From NCBI GenBank assembly GCA_023313575.1, contig JAJTTP010000001.1, forward strand, positions 186,001 to 250,000: a stretch of DNA of 64,000 bases, read 5' to 3'. The position numbers were made by a program, and so were the translations under genes. The notes under the pieces were generated by a model that saw nothing but the letters and a program-made list of their open reading frames with translations, had not been told where the DNA came from and did no database searches. Shown piece after piece: positions 47,087 to 57,310 of the stretch. Numbering within the stretch: position 1 is the first letter of the stretch; each line of letters opens with the position of its first letter. The stretch is from Eutypella sp. D-1. Taxonomy: Eukaryota; Ascomycota; Sordariomycetes; Xylariales; Diatrypaceae.

Positions 47087-48298
47087 ATGGGTGACGTGAA
47101 GATCCACATTATAATCAACAGTAAATACCGAGTCTTCGACCGCTCTGGAAGCCTACCCTTTAGCATTGTCTTTGGTCTCTGTCGCCGTTCAAAAGATGAT
47201 GTGGACCCGAGACCTTTGGTAATGCGTGTAGCGAATTCGATTCTGGACGTTCCGTATGCGCTTTCCCATGGCCTTCTCAAATTGTATATGAGCGACGCAG
47301 AAACCCGGCGCGAGATAGAGGTTCCCATAGAAAGGTTGAGTGAGGCCGATGAGAAGGGGAGTTCATCCTTGACTCTTTCCTCACCAGTTGGCAGAGAGGG
47401 AAATTGGAGAAAACATCTCTTAACATATGAATACTACGTCGATCCTAACAGTAAGCTTGCGTCGCTATTCCAGTCGGGGAGGGAATATACAGTTCGTTGC
47501 AACAAGGCGCTTAAAGATCTCGGCGGAAAAGGCTCTACATACGTCGATCAGGTGGACTCGCGGCAACAGCTGGGAACCTCCTCAAATGAAGAGTTGAAGC
47601 TGGTCTGTGAAAGGGCAAATGGCAGGGCAACTTTCACGGTGGTGTCTTCTCTACACTGGCCGCCAAAGATACAGACTCGCATGCAATGGCGCAGAGGTGA
47701 AACGGACGAGACTCACGAGGACGGGAAAGGCAGCGAATTACTTCTCGAAATTACGGTCTTGAACACCGGTGCCGAAGCTGTTACTGTCCAAACTAGCGGC
47801 AGACAGTATTTTCTCGCACTCCGAGGCCCTATGGGACCAGAGCTTAATGGGGACTCGAACCTTCGTACACGTATCATTGATGCGAAAATACCGAATCCTA
47901 TCGCGCATATCCAGGTCGTCGACACAGCCACCAACACGGTTATGCGAGAACCACACACCCCATTCGCTTGCACCCTCCATAGCTGGAAAAACTTCGACCC
48001 ACGACCGAAGCTAGGTAGTCTCTTAACCCCCAAACCGGGCGAGCCCCTTATCAGGTGCCTGGACATTAGCAAGGAGGTTAGCAGGATGCTGTCTGGTTTG
48101 CCTGATAGTACATATGGTCTTCGGATGGCGCCTCGAGGCATGTGGTGGTGCCCTGGGAGTTGCGAGGACTTTGAGACGGAGGGGGAGGATCGCGTGCCTC
48201 GACGTCTGTTTAAAAGGAACATCCCCCCTCTGATGCTCGAGTGCGAGGATGTTGTGAAGCTGCAAGTAGAGAATGGGGTTGCGGGTTCCTTCTTATGA
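47087..48298 (+). CDS. Hypothetical protein, 403 residues
   Basis: A single open frame without introns begins MGDVKIHIIINSKYRVF and ends VAGSFL. It is soluble, mixed in composition, and looks like two beta-rich parts: residues 1-95, and 190-395 with a LLLEITVLNTGAEAVTV stretch. It has no signal peptide or membrane helix. I do not recognise a family, though the even amino-acid composition and length make a real gene likely. It is convergent with the F-box-like gene 130 bases downstream. Function unknown. Confidence 0.68.
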   Translation: MGDVKIHIIINSKYRVFDRSGSLPFSIVFGLCRRSKDDVDPRPLVMRVANSILDVPYALSHGLLKLYMSDAETRREIEVPIERLSEADEKGSSSLTLSSPVGREGNWRKHLLTYEYYVDPNSKLASLFQSGREYTVRCNKALKDLGGKGSTYVDQVDSRQQLGTSSNEELKLVCERANGRATFTVVSSLHWPPKIQTRMQWRRGETDETHEDGKGSELLLEITVLNTGAEAVTVQTSGRQYFLALRGPMGPELNGDSNLRTRIIDAKIPNPIAHIQVVDTATNTVMREPHTPFACTLHSWKNFDPRPKLGSLLTPKPGEPLIRCLDISKEVSRMLSGLPDSTYGLRMAPRGMWWCPGSCEDFETEGEDRVPRRLFKRNIPPLMLECEDVVKLQVENGVAGSFL

Positions 48299-48432
48299 TC
48301 TGACAACACACTTCACTACTTGGGTACTATTAGCAGTACCCAAAAACTAAGGTCCAACGCTTCCTACGAACATGGCATAATCGGGATCCCACGGGAGTGA
48401 TTAGAAATTGCAAAGATTACATACATTTTTTA

Positions 48433-49245
48433 TTAATTTCCTTGCTTTATAAGCGATGCTTTAACTTCCAAGGTTGGGAATATCATTTGTTCTATAACCC
48501 TCATGACCCTCTCCCAGGTCATGACGGGGAATACTGAAACGCCGAATTTCACATCGCCGGGGAAGCCAGTGCGCACGAGATGCTCCTTGAACCTCGACAT
48601 AAACTGAAAACTCCCCGTTGTGCCTTGCATTGAAAGCTCATCGTCGATAGCCATATACCCCTGCTCCCACGCAGTAGGCTTCGCTTCCAAGATTTGTCGA
48701 ATGTCGCGATCTAAAGGAAAGTTGTATAACACCAGGCAACGTTCCAGTCTCGGGAACGCTTTCACGCGGGCCGGGAGCTTCATTAAAGTGCTTGGCGAGT
48801 TGAAGTTGTTATCCACAAACGTTAGGTCTCGAATCCAGTCGAGCGCCAGCATCTGGTCAGCCAGACTCATATGTTTGCAGGTCCCGGCACGTAAATCATC
48901 GACGAAGGAGGATGAAACAGCGAATGGCCTGGTTCTAAAGAATATCTCCTTCCCAAGGGAGCGGATGCGCTTGTTGGTGCTGTTAATAAATATCCAGTCG
49001 GCTATGTGCTCAGATTGTGTCGAGCGGATATTGGTGCGATAGTAGGTAAGAACGTCACAGTGGGGGTAATGCACGTCCATAGGAAAACGTTTTAGGCGTT
49101 CTTCCTGGTTAACTTTGTCTTGCGAAGGAGGGCGGAACCCATGTTCGATGAAAAGGCAACTGTCTCTCATTACTGTGAAGTAGATAACATGAGATAGCAA
49201 TTCGTCGGGCATGAGATCGAAGTATGTAATCCCCGAAGCAGACAT
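48433..49245 (-). CDS. Hypothetical F-box-like protein
   Basis: A single open frame of 270 residues. The N-terminus (YFDLMPDELLSHVIYFT) resembles the start of an F-box: a Leu-Pro-x-Glu-Leu-like core and a hydrophobic helix. The rest includes a region with Arg-Leu-Glu-Arg-Cys-Leu-Val, as in fungal proteins that mention residues from a defeated Leu-rich part, but no repeats are clear. F-box proteins link substrates to SCF ubiquitin ligases. The match is weak, so the call is tentative. The frame starts at an ATG, ends at a normal stop and is not shadowed by a better frame. Confidence 0.6.
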   Translation of the reverse strand: MSASGITYFDLMPDELLSHVIYFTVMRDSCLFIEHGFRPPSQDKVNQEERLKRFPMDVHYPHCDVLTYYRTNIRSTQSEHIADWIFINSTNKRIRSLGKEIFFRTRPFAVSSSFVDDLRAGTCKHMSLADQMLALDWIRDLTFVDNNFNSPSTLMKLPARVKAFPRLERCLVLYNFPLDRDIRQILEAKPTAWEQGYMAIDDELSMQGTTGSFQFMSRFKEHLVRTGFPGDVKFGVSVFPVMTWERVMRVIEQMIFPTLEVKASLIKQGN

Positions 49246-50073
49246 GATGAGGGGTTGTGGCAGTGATCTGACGGATTTGGCAAATCTGGAAGGATTAGCG
49301 ACTAGCGACGTAAAAGAGTGAGCAAAACACTACAGAGTACTCTCTTCTTCAAAAATACAGAGGATACAAAGGCCAAAAAGTGAAAAGTGAACACGAAAGT
49401 GAATGGCTGCCTTATAAGAAGAGGAAGGCTTTCTAAATAAAAGGTTGTGGTGATATACCAGAGGGTGCCTGGACCAATTATAGTTAGATAATCCACTGTA
49501 TGCTAGGTATGCTGTATATTAGTGGATGTTAGGCCTAGCAACCACAGCTGACTCTAGGCTATTTTCCTGATTGGTTTCCAATCTCTAGCGCTCCTACGGA
49601 GCATGGGTCACACTCACCACCTGACCATATACTAAAGGGGGTAAGCACTTGCTATATTTGGTCAAACCACTGCAGCACAGCGCAGTCATCCGATCGCTAC
49701 CACCCTTTTTGATCGCGGCGACTGCAGCCACATTTTTTTCAGCTTCAAACTCAACTTATGCTCATACAGGGTCATGGATGAGATTTCGAGACCGTCATGT
49801 CATATATAAAGGATGTCTTCCTCCCATCATGTAAAGTGGCGGAACCTCAAGTCAACCAAGTCATATCCCCCATTTCAACAACGAGCTGTAACAAGCACCC
49901 TCACGATGAAGCTTCGATATCCCCTTTGAAGCAGATTGCTTTAGTCTCTCTAGTTATCGCGCATACAACTCCGAGAAGAACTTCATAGAGTATCTGTCGG
50001 GCTGTTCGCGGCTGTTTTAATAGGCCAGCCCATATGCCTGAAAGGTCACATTAGTGAGAAAGGACCACTGTTT
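49246..50073. other. Divergent intergenic region with a diverged repeat copy
   Basis: About 830 bases between a minus-strand and a plus-strand gene. It carries both promoters and one copy (about 49813-49880) of a repeat found again near 58989. Short frames here show no domain. Confidence 0.4.
49813..49880 (+). repeat. Dispersed repeat, copy A
   Basis: A stretch of about 66 bases starting GTCTTCCTCCCA and ending CATTTCAACA matches the same-orientation stretch at 58989-59054 with roughly 85% identity by eye. Several of the differences are C in this copy and T in the other. Confidence 0.6.
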
Positions 50074-51300
50074 ATGCTCAAATCTCTCGTCAGCCTCATG
50101 CTATCAAGATGCAGCAGGGTATGTTTAAATGTCCGTAGCGGAAATCTCAGCGGTGACCTGCTCACGAACCTATCAGTGTTTGTTTTTGCCCTTATCTTGC
50201 TTTGCAATAGCGGAATCATAGGGGCAGACCATTTGTCATTTAACTACTCGTACCTTTCGAATTACCCGGGCGTATGGAATGAATCCTCGCAATGGGTCGC
50301 ACCATATCCTCTCAAGTTTCAGCAGTGGTACCCTGAGCTTGAAGCAGTATATCAATACACGTCCGAGATAACTTGCAATGTCACTCGCCAAGGCTACCTT
50401 GGCTCCGAAGAGGCCCGTTCCCAACTAGGTCCAGTCGGGTCTTACTGCGATACCCACATGGCCTGTATGTTGGGTAGCATGCCAGAGAATATAAAGTCCA
50501 ATCAAGCGGCCTCGATCATTGTTCTGGGATTGACACCCAGTATCCTTGCGAGTTTAGGGCCGACAGTGGCGGAGATATCTCTGCTCTCACTTCGCAGACC
50601 GTTGCTTGCACTTTTGGTATCGCTTGGTAGCCCCGCGATATATCCTACCAGGCTTGTTACATACGACAATCCATTTGATGTCTTGAAACCTAATGCCGGA
50701 GCGCTTGCAGTACCGAGGATCAAGAAATACATGTGGACTATAAGTGCTGTGCAGTACCTCCTGGCTTCTGGGGCTGCGGTTAATGTCCTTTGGACCTCAT
50801 ATCAGCTTGGCACTCGTGGCGTCTTGTTGTGGGCTTGCAGCACTTCTTATCTCCCGCTCGTCTGGTCCTTAACCACTGTAGTGATCCACGTGGTTGCTAT
50901 TTGCGCACTGCGCATCTCCTTGCACAGCCCTAAGAGCCCATGCTCGGGTCAAACTCAAATGGCATCGTTCAAACTAGCCTCGATGATCCAGCATGAGTTT
51001 CAACTGTCAGCAAATGGAGACGGTCAAAAAGACTTCCAAGGCATACAAGTAGGACCAGTGGGTGTTGCTCTGAACTTCCTAGCAACCTGTATGGGATACT
51101 TCCATGTTATATTTGGGACAATAATCTTCTCGGCTCACTCGCTTGTTGGCCTCACGGATGCAACTCGTGTGTTCTTCTTCTACGTCTTGTCAGCATTGGT
51201 ATGCCGGGTTATCATATACTTTGAGACGGCTGGGATGAGGAGGGTGGACCAAAGCCAAACTTATATGTGGATTGTACAAGAAAAGTCCAGGTCTGAATAG
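50074..51300 (+). CDS. Integral membrane protein, unknown function
   Basis: A single open frame of 408 residues. An N-terminal hydrophobic segment (LLTNLSVFVFALILLCNSGIIG) is followed by an extracellular-like loop with several Asn-x-Ser/Thr sites (NYS, NES, NVT) and four Cys residues (SEITC, GSYC, MACM). Then come five or so further hydrophobic helices, including AASIIVLGLTPSILASL, LVWSLTTVVIHVVAICAL and GVALNFLATCMGYFHVIFG. This layout is common among uncharacterised fungal membrane proteins. I do not recognise a transport or receptor family. The first residues before the helix are basic, consistent with a cytosolic start; a later Met could also serve. Confidence 0.65.
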   Translation: MLKSLVSLMLSRCSRVCLNVRSGNLSGDLLTNLSVFVFALILLCNSGIIGADHLSFNYSYLSNYPGVWNESSQWVAPYPLKFQQWYPELEAVYQYTSEITCNVTRQGYLGSEEARSQLGPVGSYCDTHMACMLGSMPENIKSNQAASIIVLGLTPSILASLGPTVAEISLLSLRRPLLALLVSLGSPAIYPTRLVTYDNPFDVLKPNAGALAVPRIKKYMWTISAVQYLLASGAAVNVLWTSYQLGTRGVLLWACSTSYLPLVWSLTTVVIHVVAICALRISLHSPKSPCSGQTQMASFKLASMIQHEFQLSANGDGQKDFQGIQVGPVGVALNFLATCMGYFHVIFGTIIFSAHSLVGLTDATRVFFFYVLSALVCRVIIYFETAGMRRVDQSQTYMWIVQEKSRSE

Positions 51301-51577
51301 CGAATAGCTTATTTACCCTGGTGATTACGAAGGCATCAAACGATTTATCATACCAGAGACTAGGATAAGCTGAACTCTCAACTTACCTTCCGAGTCCTTT
51401 TACACGTGACTGTCTAGTTATCAGCATGATTATCTCATCCAAGCAGTCAGCATCTAGTTAGTAAGAACCACTGCGATGCATAAGGGCATACACATATTCT
51501 TCGCTTCTCTTGTTCTCGTCAATATCGTAAAATCTAGCTATACTATCCTTAAGTGGGACCCCAAGTAGCCGGTCCCG

Positions 51578-52360
51578 TTAGAACTGCGGCTTTACAATAC
51601 GATCCACGGCCTCTAGCGTGCGGCATTCCTCTTGTGTGCCGGCGTAGCACATGTAATGGTAGTTATGCCTCTTCCCCTCCCTGCAGAAGAGGCAATCCAC
51701 GTCTCGCTTGTTCCCCCCGAGACCTAGTGCGCCTTTTAATTTCTCGGTGACGCCTTGGCTGGACCTTTCCTTGTCTTTACATACAAGTGCTACGTTAGTT
51801 TCAGCATACTGTAGATAAGATGGATTGGAGGGAGTGAGAAGATAGAGGATTAAACACTCACTCTCAATCTTTTTCGCGGCTTCCTCAAGCATCTGTATCG
51901 CCTGCTCGTAGAAGCCCCGCGAGGGGTCGTCGTCGGCGCGGGTCCTGAGCTCCCAGCGCGCGAGATCGGCGGGTGTGTCGAGACCGCGGGCATCGCGGAG
52001 CCGGGGGTCTGCGCCCCGGTCGAGCAGGAAGCGCAGGAGGTCAAGGCTCTCGAAGCGCGCGCGGCGCTCCCCAGTCCACTGGTCCACGTTTCCCGGCAGG
52101 GAAAGTGCGGCGTGGAGGGGGCGGCCCCGGCTCGTGCGCCAATCCGTTCCCGCGTCCAGCGCGTTGACCTCGCCTTCGCCCCTCGTCGCCAGTGCTTCCT
52201 CTGCCCATTCTAGCCGTGTCGCTATGTCCTCGTGCATCTGCCCGATCTCATGGAGCGGGGACGGGTACTTGTTCGGGTTCGCGTCCGCCTTCTTCGCTGC
52301 TGCCGCCTTCTCCCTATTATCCGGTTGTGGGCCCTTCTCTGCCATTTTGGTGCCCTTCAA
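51578..52360 (-). CDS. Ankyrin-repeat-like protein
   Basis: An open frame of 260 residues, start MKGTKMAEKG. Residues ~85-145 show one or two ankyrin-type units: GRPLHAALSL, then LDLLRFLLDRGADPRLRDARGLDTPADLA, with the usual Leu/Gly/Asp spacing. The C-terminus has several Cys residues (CLFCREGKRHNYHYMCY). A likely 72-base intron lies at 51861-51790, GTGAGT to a TAG acceptor with a CTAAC just before it. Because its length is a multiple of three the frame is open either way; removal would drop SECLILYLLTPSNPSY and nearby residues. Ankyrin repeats mediate protein binding. Partner unknown. Confidence 0.65.
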   Translation of the reverse strand: MKGTKMAEKGPQPDNREKAAAAKKADANPNKYPSPLHEIGQMHEDIATRLEWAEEALATRGEGEVNALDAGTDWRTSRGRPLHAALSLPGNVDQWTGERRARFESLDLLRFLLDRGADPRLRDARGLDTPADLARWELRTRADDDPSRGFYEQAIQMLEEAAKKIESECLILYLLTPSNPSYLQYAETNVALVCKDKERSSQGVTEKLKGALGLGGNKRDVDCLFCREGKRHNYHYMCYAGTQEECRTLEAVDRIVKPQF

Positions 52361-53858
52361 TGTTGTGTCTTGATTCCCCGATACTGGTTTTGCGATTGCC
52401 GATGGTGATAATGATAAGTGTGAGCATCAATATATTGGGTTATTTACCTCTAGCGTGATGTCGGCTTCGAGGTGGCCGATCTACCCAGTGGGCATGACGT
52501 GAGGTACTTAAAAGTTTGACCATGAGTGGTTGCCTGCCCTATGCGCGTACAAAAAGATCTGTTCTTATTGCTGCATGTACAAAAATGGTAACGAAGTCGA
52601 GATCATGATGTAACCGAGTGCATAATAATACTTCGGGGAAGCTGACAGCCTTGCTGACATGCTGACAGGTTGCCGATCTGCGGATCCGTGGGAGTGCTGA
52701 TCGACACAGCCTCAATTCCCTAGGGAGCCGAATACAGGGGCTTGGCAACCCCACTAACCCCCTTATTTGTATGGAGCATATGACGCCACATGAAGATCTG
52801 GCGATTACACTTACAATAGATCAGCATACACAACCTGAGGCAATCAATGCGTGCAGGCGGGTGTAGCCGTGCATCACACTGCCCAAACCAGATTTTCTGA
52901 TAAAGAGAATTCCCAACTACGGCACATAAAGTCCGAGCCGGATACAATCATCTGCGAATACCCAATACCAAGGTGGTGTTCGGCATAATCAGAATTACGA
53001 TTGTGGCCCGTGGGCACCCTGCTATAAGCGGTGCTTCCTTGTGGACCTGCTTTTTGATTATAGTAGATGTTCTGGTACCCATAAATAACCGTACGTTAGT
53101 GGCATGTGTATATAAAAAATAGTGGTTATAGCTGGTGGTTATGGTGGTGGTTATGGTGGTGGTGATGGTGGTGGTGATGGTGGTGGTTATAGTGGTTGTT
53201 GTAGTGGTTATTCTAGTGGTTACAGTGGTGGTTACAGTGGTTATTATAGTGGTTACAGTGGTGTTAACGTACTGTTTAGCAAAAATATTTTTTTTTAAAT
53301 GGCTTTTAAGTTATAAAGCGCTTAGCAACCGTTTTAATTAATCCTATTAGCTATAACGTTAATGTCATTATCATAACTTACCAGCAAGATTTTGGTAATG
53401 GCTTATAGCTAACACCTAGGAACGGTAAAAATCGGATTATAATTCTACCCACTTTTAACCCATAAGTATGGTTTTGATTCTGCTCAGGAACACGGCTTAA
53501 GTTATAAGCTTGTCGCTTATATATCAGACCCAGTTTATAATTAGCACGACTTCAACAGATTATGGACAGGGTTAGCCGATAGTGAACCAGAATTTTCGAT
53601 GCTTTCACATGCTACATCGTAAAGTAGTTGGTATGTCGGTATCCACGCAGCCGGTTCCAAAACAGATACCAATTTCTCAAATCCTTCGAATATAATAACA
53701 CAAGATGTTTGACTAATAGATGCACATCCGAAGTCTCTCCTTCCGTAGAATGTGGTAGCAAATCCCTCCATTCAGCCAGGTCTACTGTAATCGTACTAAT
53801 GTTTGAGCGTCCTGGCTTCGACGCGTGCCCATTAGATATAGAGATTATGTAAAGCTCT
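52361..53858. other. Intergenic region with GGT-rich repeat and AT-rich stretch
   Basis: About 1.5 kb. A GGTGGTTAT/GGTGGTGAT-type repeat spans 53127-53270. It is followed to about 53560 by an AT-rich, TA-dinucleotide-rich stretch that resembles sequence worn down by RIP. No gene is supported, and the plus-strand frame over the repeat is just poly-Val/Met from the triplets. Confidence 0.5.
53127..53270 (+). repeat. GGT/GTTAT imperfect tandem repeat
   Basis: Imperfect 6- to 9-base units such as GGTGGTTAT, GGTGGTGAT and AGTGGTTAC are repeated over about 140 bases, grading from GGT-rich to TTATAGTGG units. Confidence 0.75.
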
Positions 53859-54862
53859 CTACTCGGAAGGGTGCTGGTTGTCAAGCTGAGCCCACTGGGC
53901 CTCGTTAACGGGGCTGTTGTTGTCGGCGGGGTCGAGCTTGTTTCCATCACCGTCGCGGAGGGATCCGGCCCAGACCTCAAAGCCGGCGTTTCCATCGTCG
54001 TCGGCACTGGGACTGTAGCTGACGATGACCTTGCCTTCGGAGGAGTCGTTGGACTCCGAGGGGTTCTTGCTGGTGTAGTAGGCGACCTCCACTATGTCAC
54101 CCGCCTCGAGTCCTGGGATCGCCTCAGCCACCGTGTCCTTGATCTGCGCTATCTGGTCCGGGTACTTGGTGGCGCGCCCCGACGTATCGAATTTCGTGTA
54201 TAGTGCCACCTTCAGGTTCGGCTGCTCCTCCTTATTAAATTTCAGCGATGGCAGAGAGTCTCGCAGCTCCCCGATCACGTGCGTCTGGAACTCGCTGTCA
54301 TCCCCGCCAAGCGCGGCCGAGAAATACGGGCGTTCCCAGTGGTGTGACTGTATGTGACTGTTAGTAAACAGGAAAGTAGAAGCTCTCGCTCTTGCGCTGC
54401 TCGTAAGTGTAGAATGAGGTAAGATGTCCCTGGAGGGTGGATGTAACCTACGATGAAACCACCGATCTCCGAGGCAATGATAACCGACGTGCAACCGCAC
54501 ATGCCCTTGACACCCATTAGGAAGGCTTCGGCCTCGAAGGGGCGGAACCTGGCAGTGAAATCATCCTCCTCCTGGTGCGGAACCTCGTAGACGAGACCTC
54601 CGGACCACTGCTCGCTGAACCAGGCGTCGATCTGTCCCTCTTCGGGGCGAGGGATGTCCCTCTGTTCCAGGACGGGGGTCACGTCGCTGGGGAAGTCTCG
54701 CTTGGTCTCACAGTTGCCGCAATTCTCGGGGTCGCAGAACTCCTCTGGCCCTTCATCCTGGCGGAGCGCCAGTTTGTTGTCAAGGCTTGGCGACCGGACC
54801 AACGGGTTGGCCGCTACCAGTCCCAGGAGGGACAGACCCCATGTGACTGTGGTGAAACGCAT
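53859..54862 (-). CDS. Secreted hypothetical protein
   Basis: Exons 54862-54452 and 54347-53859 give 299 residues. A signal peptide (MRFTTVTWGLSLLGLVAA) precedes a short pro-like part and two Cys-bearing segments, EEFCDPENCGNC and GMCGCTSVIIAS. The splice joins GGFI to SHHWERPYF with GTAGGT donor and a CAG acceptor, phase 0. The rest is acidic, beta-rich and ends with a Gly/Asp-rich loop region (SADDDGNAGF). I recall this layout, a Gly-Cys-Thr-Ser-Val stretch followed by a Trp-Glu motif, from uncharacterised secreted proteins of ascomycetes. No enzymatic motif is seen, and no toxic or effector role is claimed. Confidence 0.72.
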
Positions 54863-57310
54863 GGTAACGAGCTGGGAGCTGAGATAGAATGACGAAAATA
54901 CGAACGGGTGAGCTGCTCTGAAAGCGTAAGGCGATGTGTAGGGCTAAATTGGGGCTGCTGATACGGATGCGCTTAAGGAACAGCTCGAACGTAAATCGAG
55001 AAGAGCATAAAGCTGTGTCTTATATTTTACAGTCACGATATGTGAACGCCCGACTATCAGCTGCCCCCCGTGAGCATAGATCCATCTCACATGTCGATCT
55101 ACCAAAAGTACGTGCCTGATGACGCGGGGCTATGGATATCAACGCTGCCGCAGATTATCATTGTGTTGATAAATTTAGCATTGCCTTTCGACTTTGCCTA
55201 CGAAGATGGGTAACGATATCCATGCCGAGAGCTATGTTGTGTGCCGTTAAGGTTATGATTCCCGCAAGGCTGACAGACGGGTGCTAGACAACGAGTCCAG
55301 GGAGTTCTTAGGGGTGGTGATCGGCAGAGGTCGCCAATGGCGCGCGAATCCAGCGTGAGCTTACGCATGATTGGAGAAGAGGCTGTAACATGGCGTTCAA
55401 TGCTTCTTGCTGATAGATCGTCGGACTGAGATTAGGAAGGTCAATATTCTCAGCCCTGTGGTGGTTTGTATTATCGTGTTTCTATCTCTGTTCTCTCGGT
55501 AGATCAAAGATCTACGCCGAAATCTGAGTGAGATTTATCACCCCTGACAATCGGCGCGCCTGCCGGCCAAGCCGGCAAATCGAAGGGTATCGCTGATCTA
55601 CATTGAACAACCCATGTGGGACAACTCAGATTCCGCGATAAAACGGATCAGTCGGCAATAGCATACTGTAAAACAGCGTGGAGTTGCAATTATGTCCCAC
55701 TGACATATGCCATAAACAGGCTTGACTGGGTGCATAAACCAGAGTCAGGGGTTTCGCTTACGTATCGCAACAACACCTGAGAAAATCACAGCTGGGTGAT
55801 ATTTAGTGCTTATTCTGTCCATTTAGCGTAGACAGAAAAGTACTATGCAGCGTCAGCACACCGTCTCCAGCTATACACATGCTGACATGGTCGCATCCCG
55901 AGCTGCAGATCTTGACGGACATCTCGTTGGAAGGCAAATGAAATTTATTCATGGGTTTCCATAGTTCTGTATGCACAGTAGATACCAATCTATCCAAACT
56001 TGCAATTCTAAGTGTCTACCATTCATCGCGGCAATTGCTAAGCTGTTCGTTCGGGACCGTACTTCCCTTCCTCGATAGCCGAAGAAGCATCACGGTTGCA
56101 GAGCACACCATCTTGCTCATCTTCGCAGCGTCGATGGAAAACTGCGCGTCAACCCATAGGCTCGGCGTGGCTGTCTTGCTGCACACTGTTCACGAACTGC
56201 TCCAGCATGTACCTCCACGTCGAGTAGTTTTCTTGCCTCGACTGCTAGATCCCAGCTTGCTGGAATATAAGGGCTCTGGCCATGCCGCTCCTCTTCCACT
56301 ACTTCACGAAACCTCTTGTCGCTGGCGCCATCCATCTAGGGAATCACTTACTCGCTATTTAAATCAATGTAATAATAGTTGGCAGTCAGTACGGAGTTCT
56401 CGAAGTACCGTGCCGGTTCCGATCAAGTTATGCGAGCCAGCTAGACTCTGGATGTACGCGTCAAAACGGATGGCGGGGCATATGCGAAGTGAGGAGGAAT
56501 AGCTTATCCAGATAAACCACATAATCCCGCCCAAAACATTGATAAGACAGACGCTCTGTTCAGCTGTATCACATTAGCCGCTTGGTTCTAGAAGCTACAA
56601 AAATGGATCTCGTTACAGTATTGTAAGTTTATTCGCCCAAGATCGCATTTCTGTTGTTCTGTCTGTACGTTGAAGATATCATTGTATACCTCTATCGCGC
56701 TGATCTTCCATACACACTTAATAGTGACATCCCGCTGCTCTTTTCGCCATGTAAGAGCACAGAAAACGAAGGAAAATGAAACGGTGAACGGGGATGTATC
56801 TTCCTAACTCTCCAGATTCTCCATATAAACTGCGCCTATCGTATGCAATACCACCTATATATGCTGCATGCTGAAGCGGACCTTGTTGCTTGCCAGCCAG
56901 CACTTATACGGCTATAAATAAGGGGTGTTACGGTTAGTCGAACACCTTTCAGTGGGGCTCCCTCATTACGGAAAGAGAAGATCGGGAATAATAGGTCAGA
57001 GAGATTTTATTCCCGTGGTTCATAGCTATGTCATCTTTTTTATCTTGTATTCAGTCATAGTCTGTTTCTTGTACAATATTATACTACTCCCCAATACCTT
57101 ACGCTTTATGATCACCAGGCGCGATAAAGGGTTAGTTTGGCTAGAGCGCCTCAACTCTTGTTACACTTTCTCGCTTCCTATTCTACTCGCTTCTTATGAA
57201 CTCTTGCGAAGTAAGGTCCCCCTAGACCTCGGAGTAGCCGCTGGCCAGTAGGTATCTGGCCCAAACACGGGGGAATATCGGGCAGAGATCTCCAAACAGA
57301 TCTCGTCGCC
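54863..57310. other. 2.4 kb intergenic region
   Basis: The left end is the promoter of the secreted protein gene. Open frames at 55951-56502 (+) and 56117-56335 (-) overlap each other and show no domain or splice logic, so neither is called. From 56560 the sequence becomes AT-richer. The last few hundred bases should include the promoter of the next gene at 57311. Confidence 0.4.

Noticed and set aside
49649..49988. Two short plus-strand frames upstream of the membrane protein gene
   Set aside because: They overlap the dispersed repeat and have no family features.
53135..53341. Plus-strand frame coding mostly Met/Val
   Set aside because: Produced by the GGT/GTGATG tandem repeat; not a protein.
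55951..56502. Plus-strand frame of 183 codons
   Set aside because: Overlaps an equally long-looking minus frame, has no domain, no clear promoter or splice pattern, and irregular composition.
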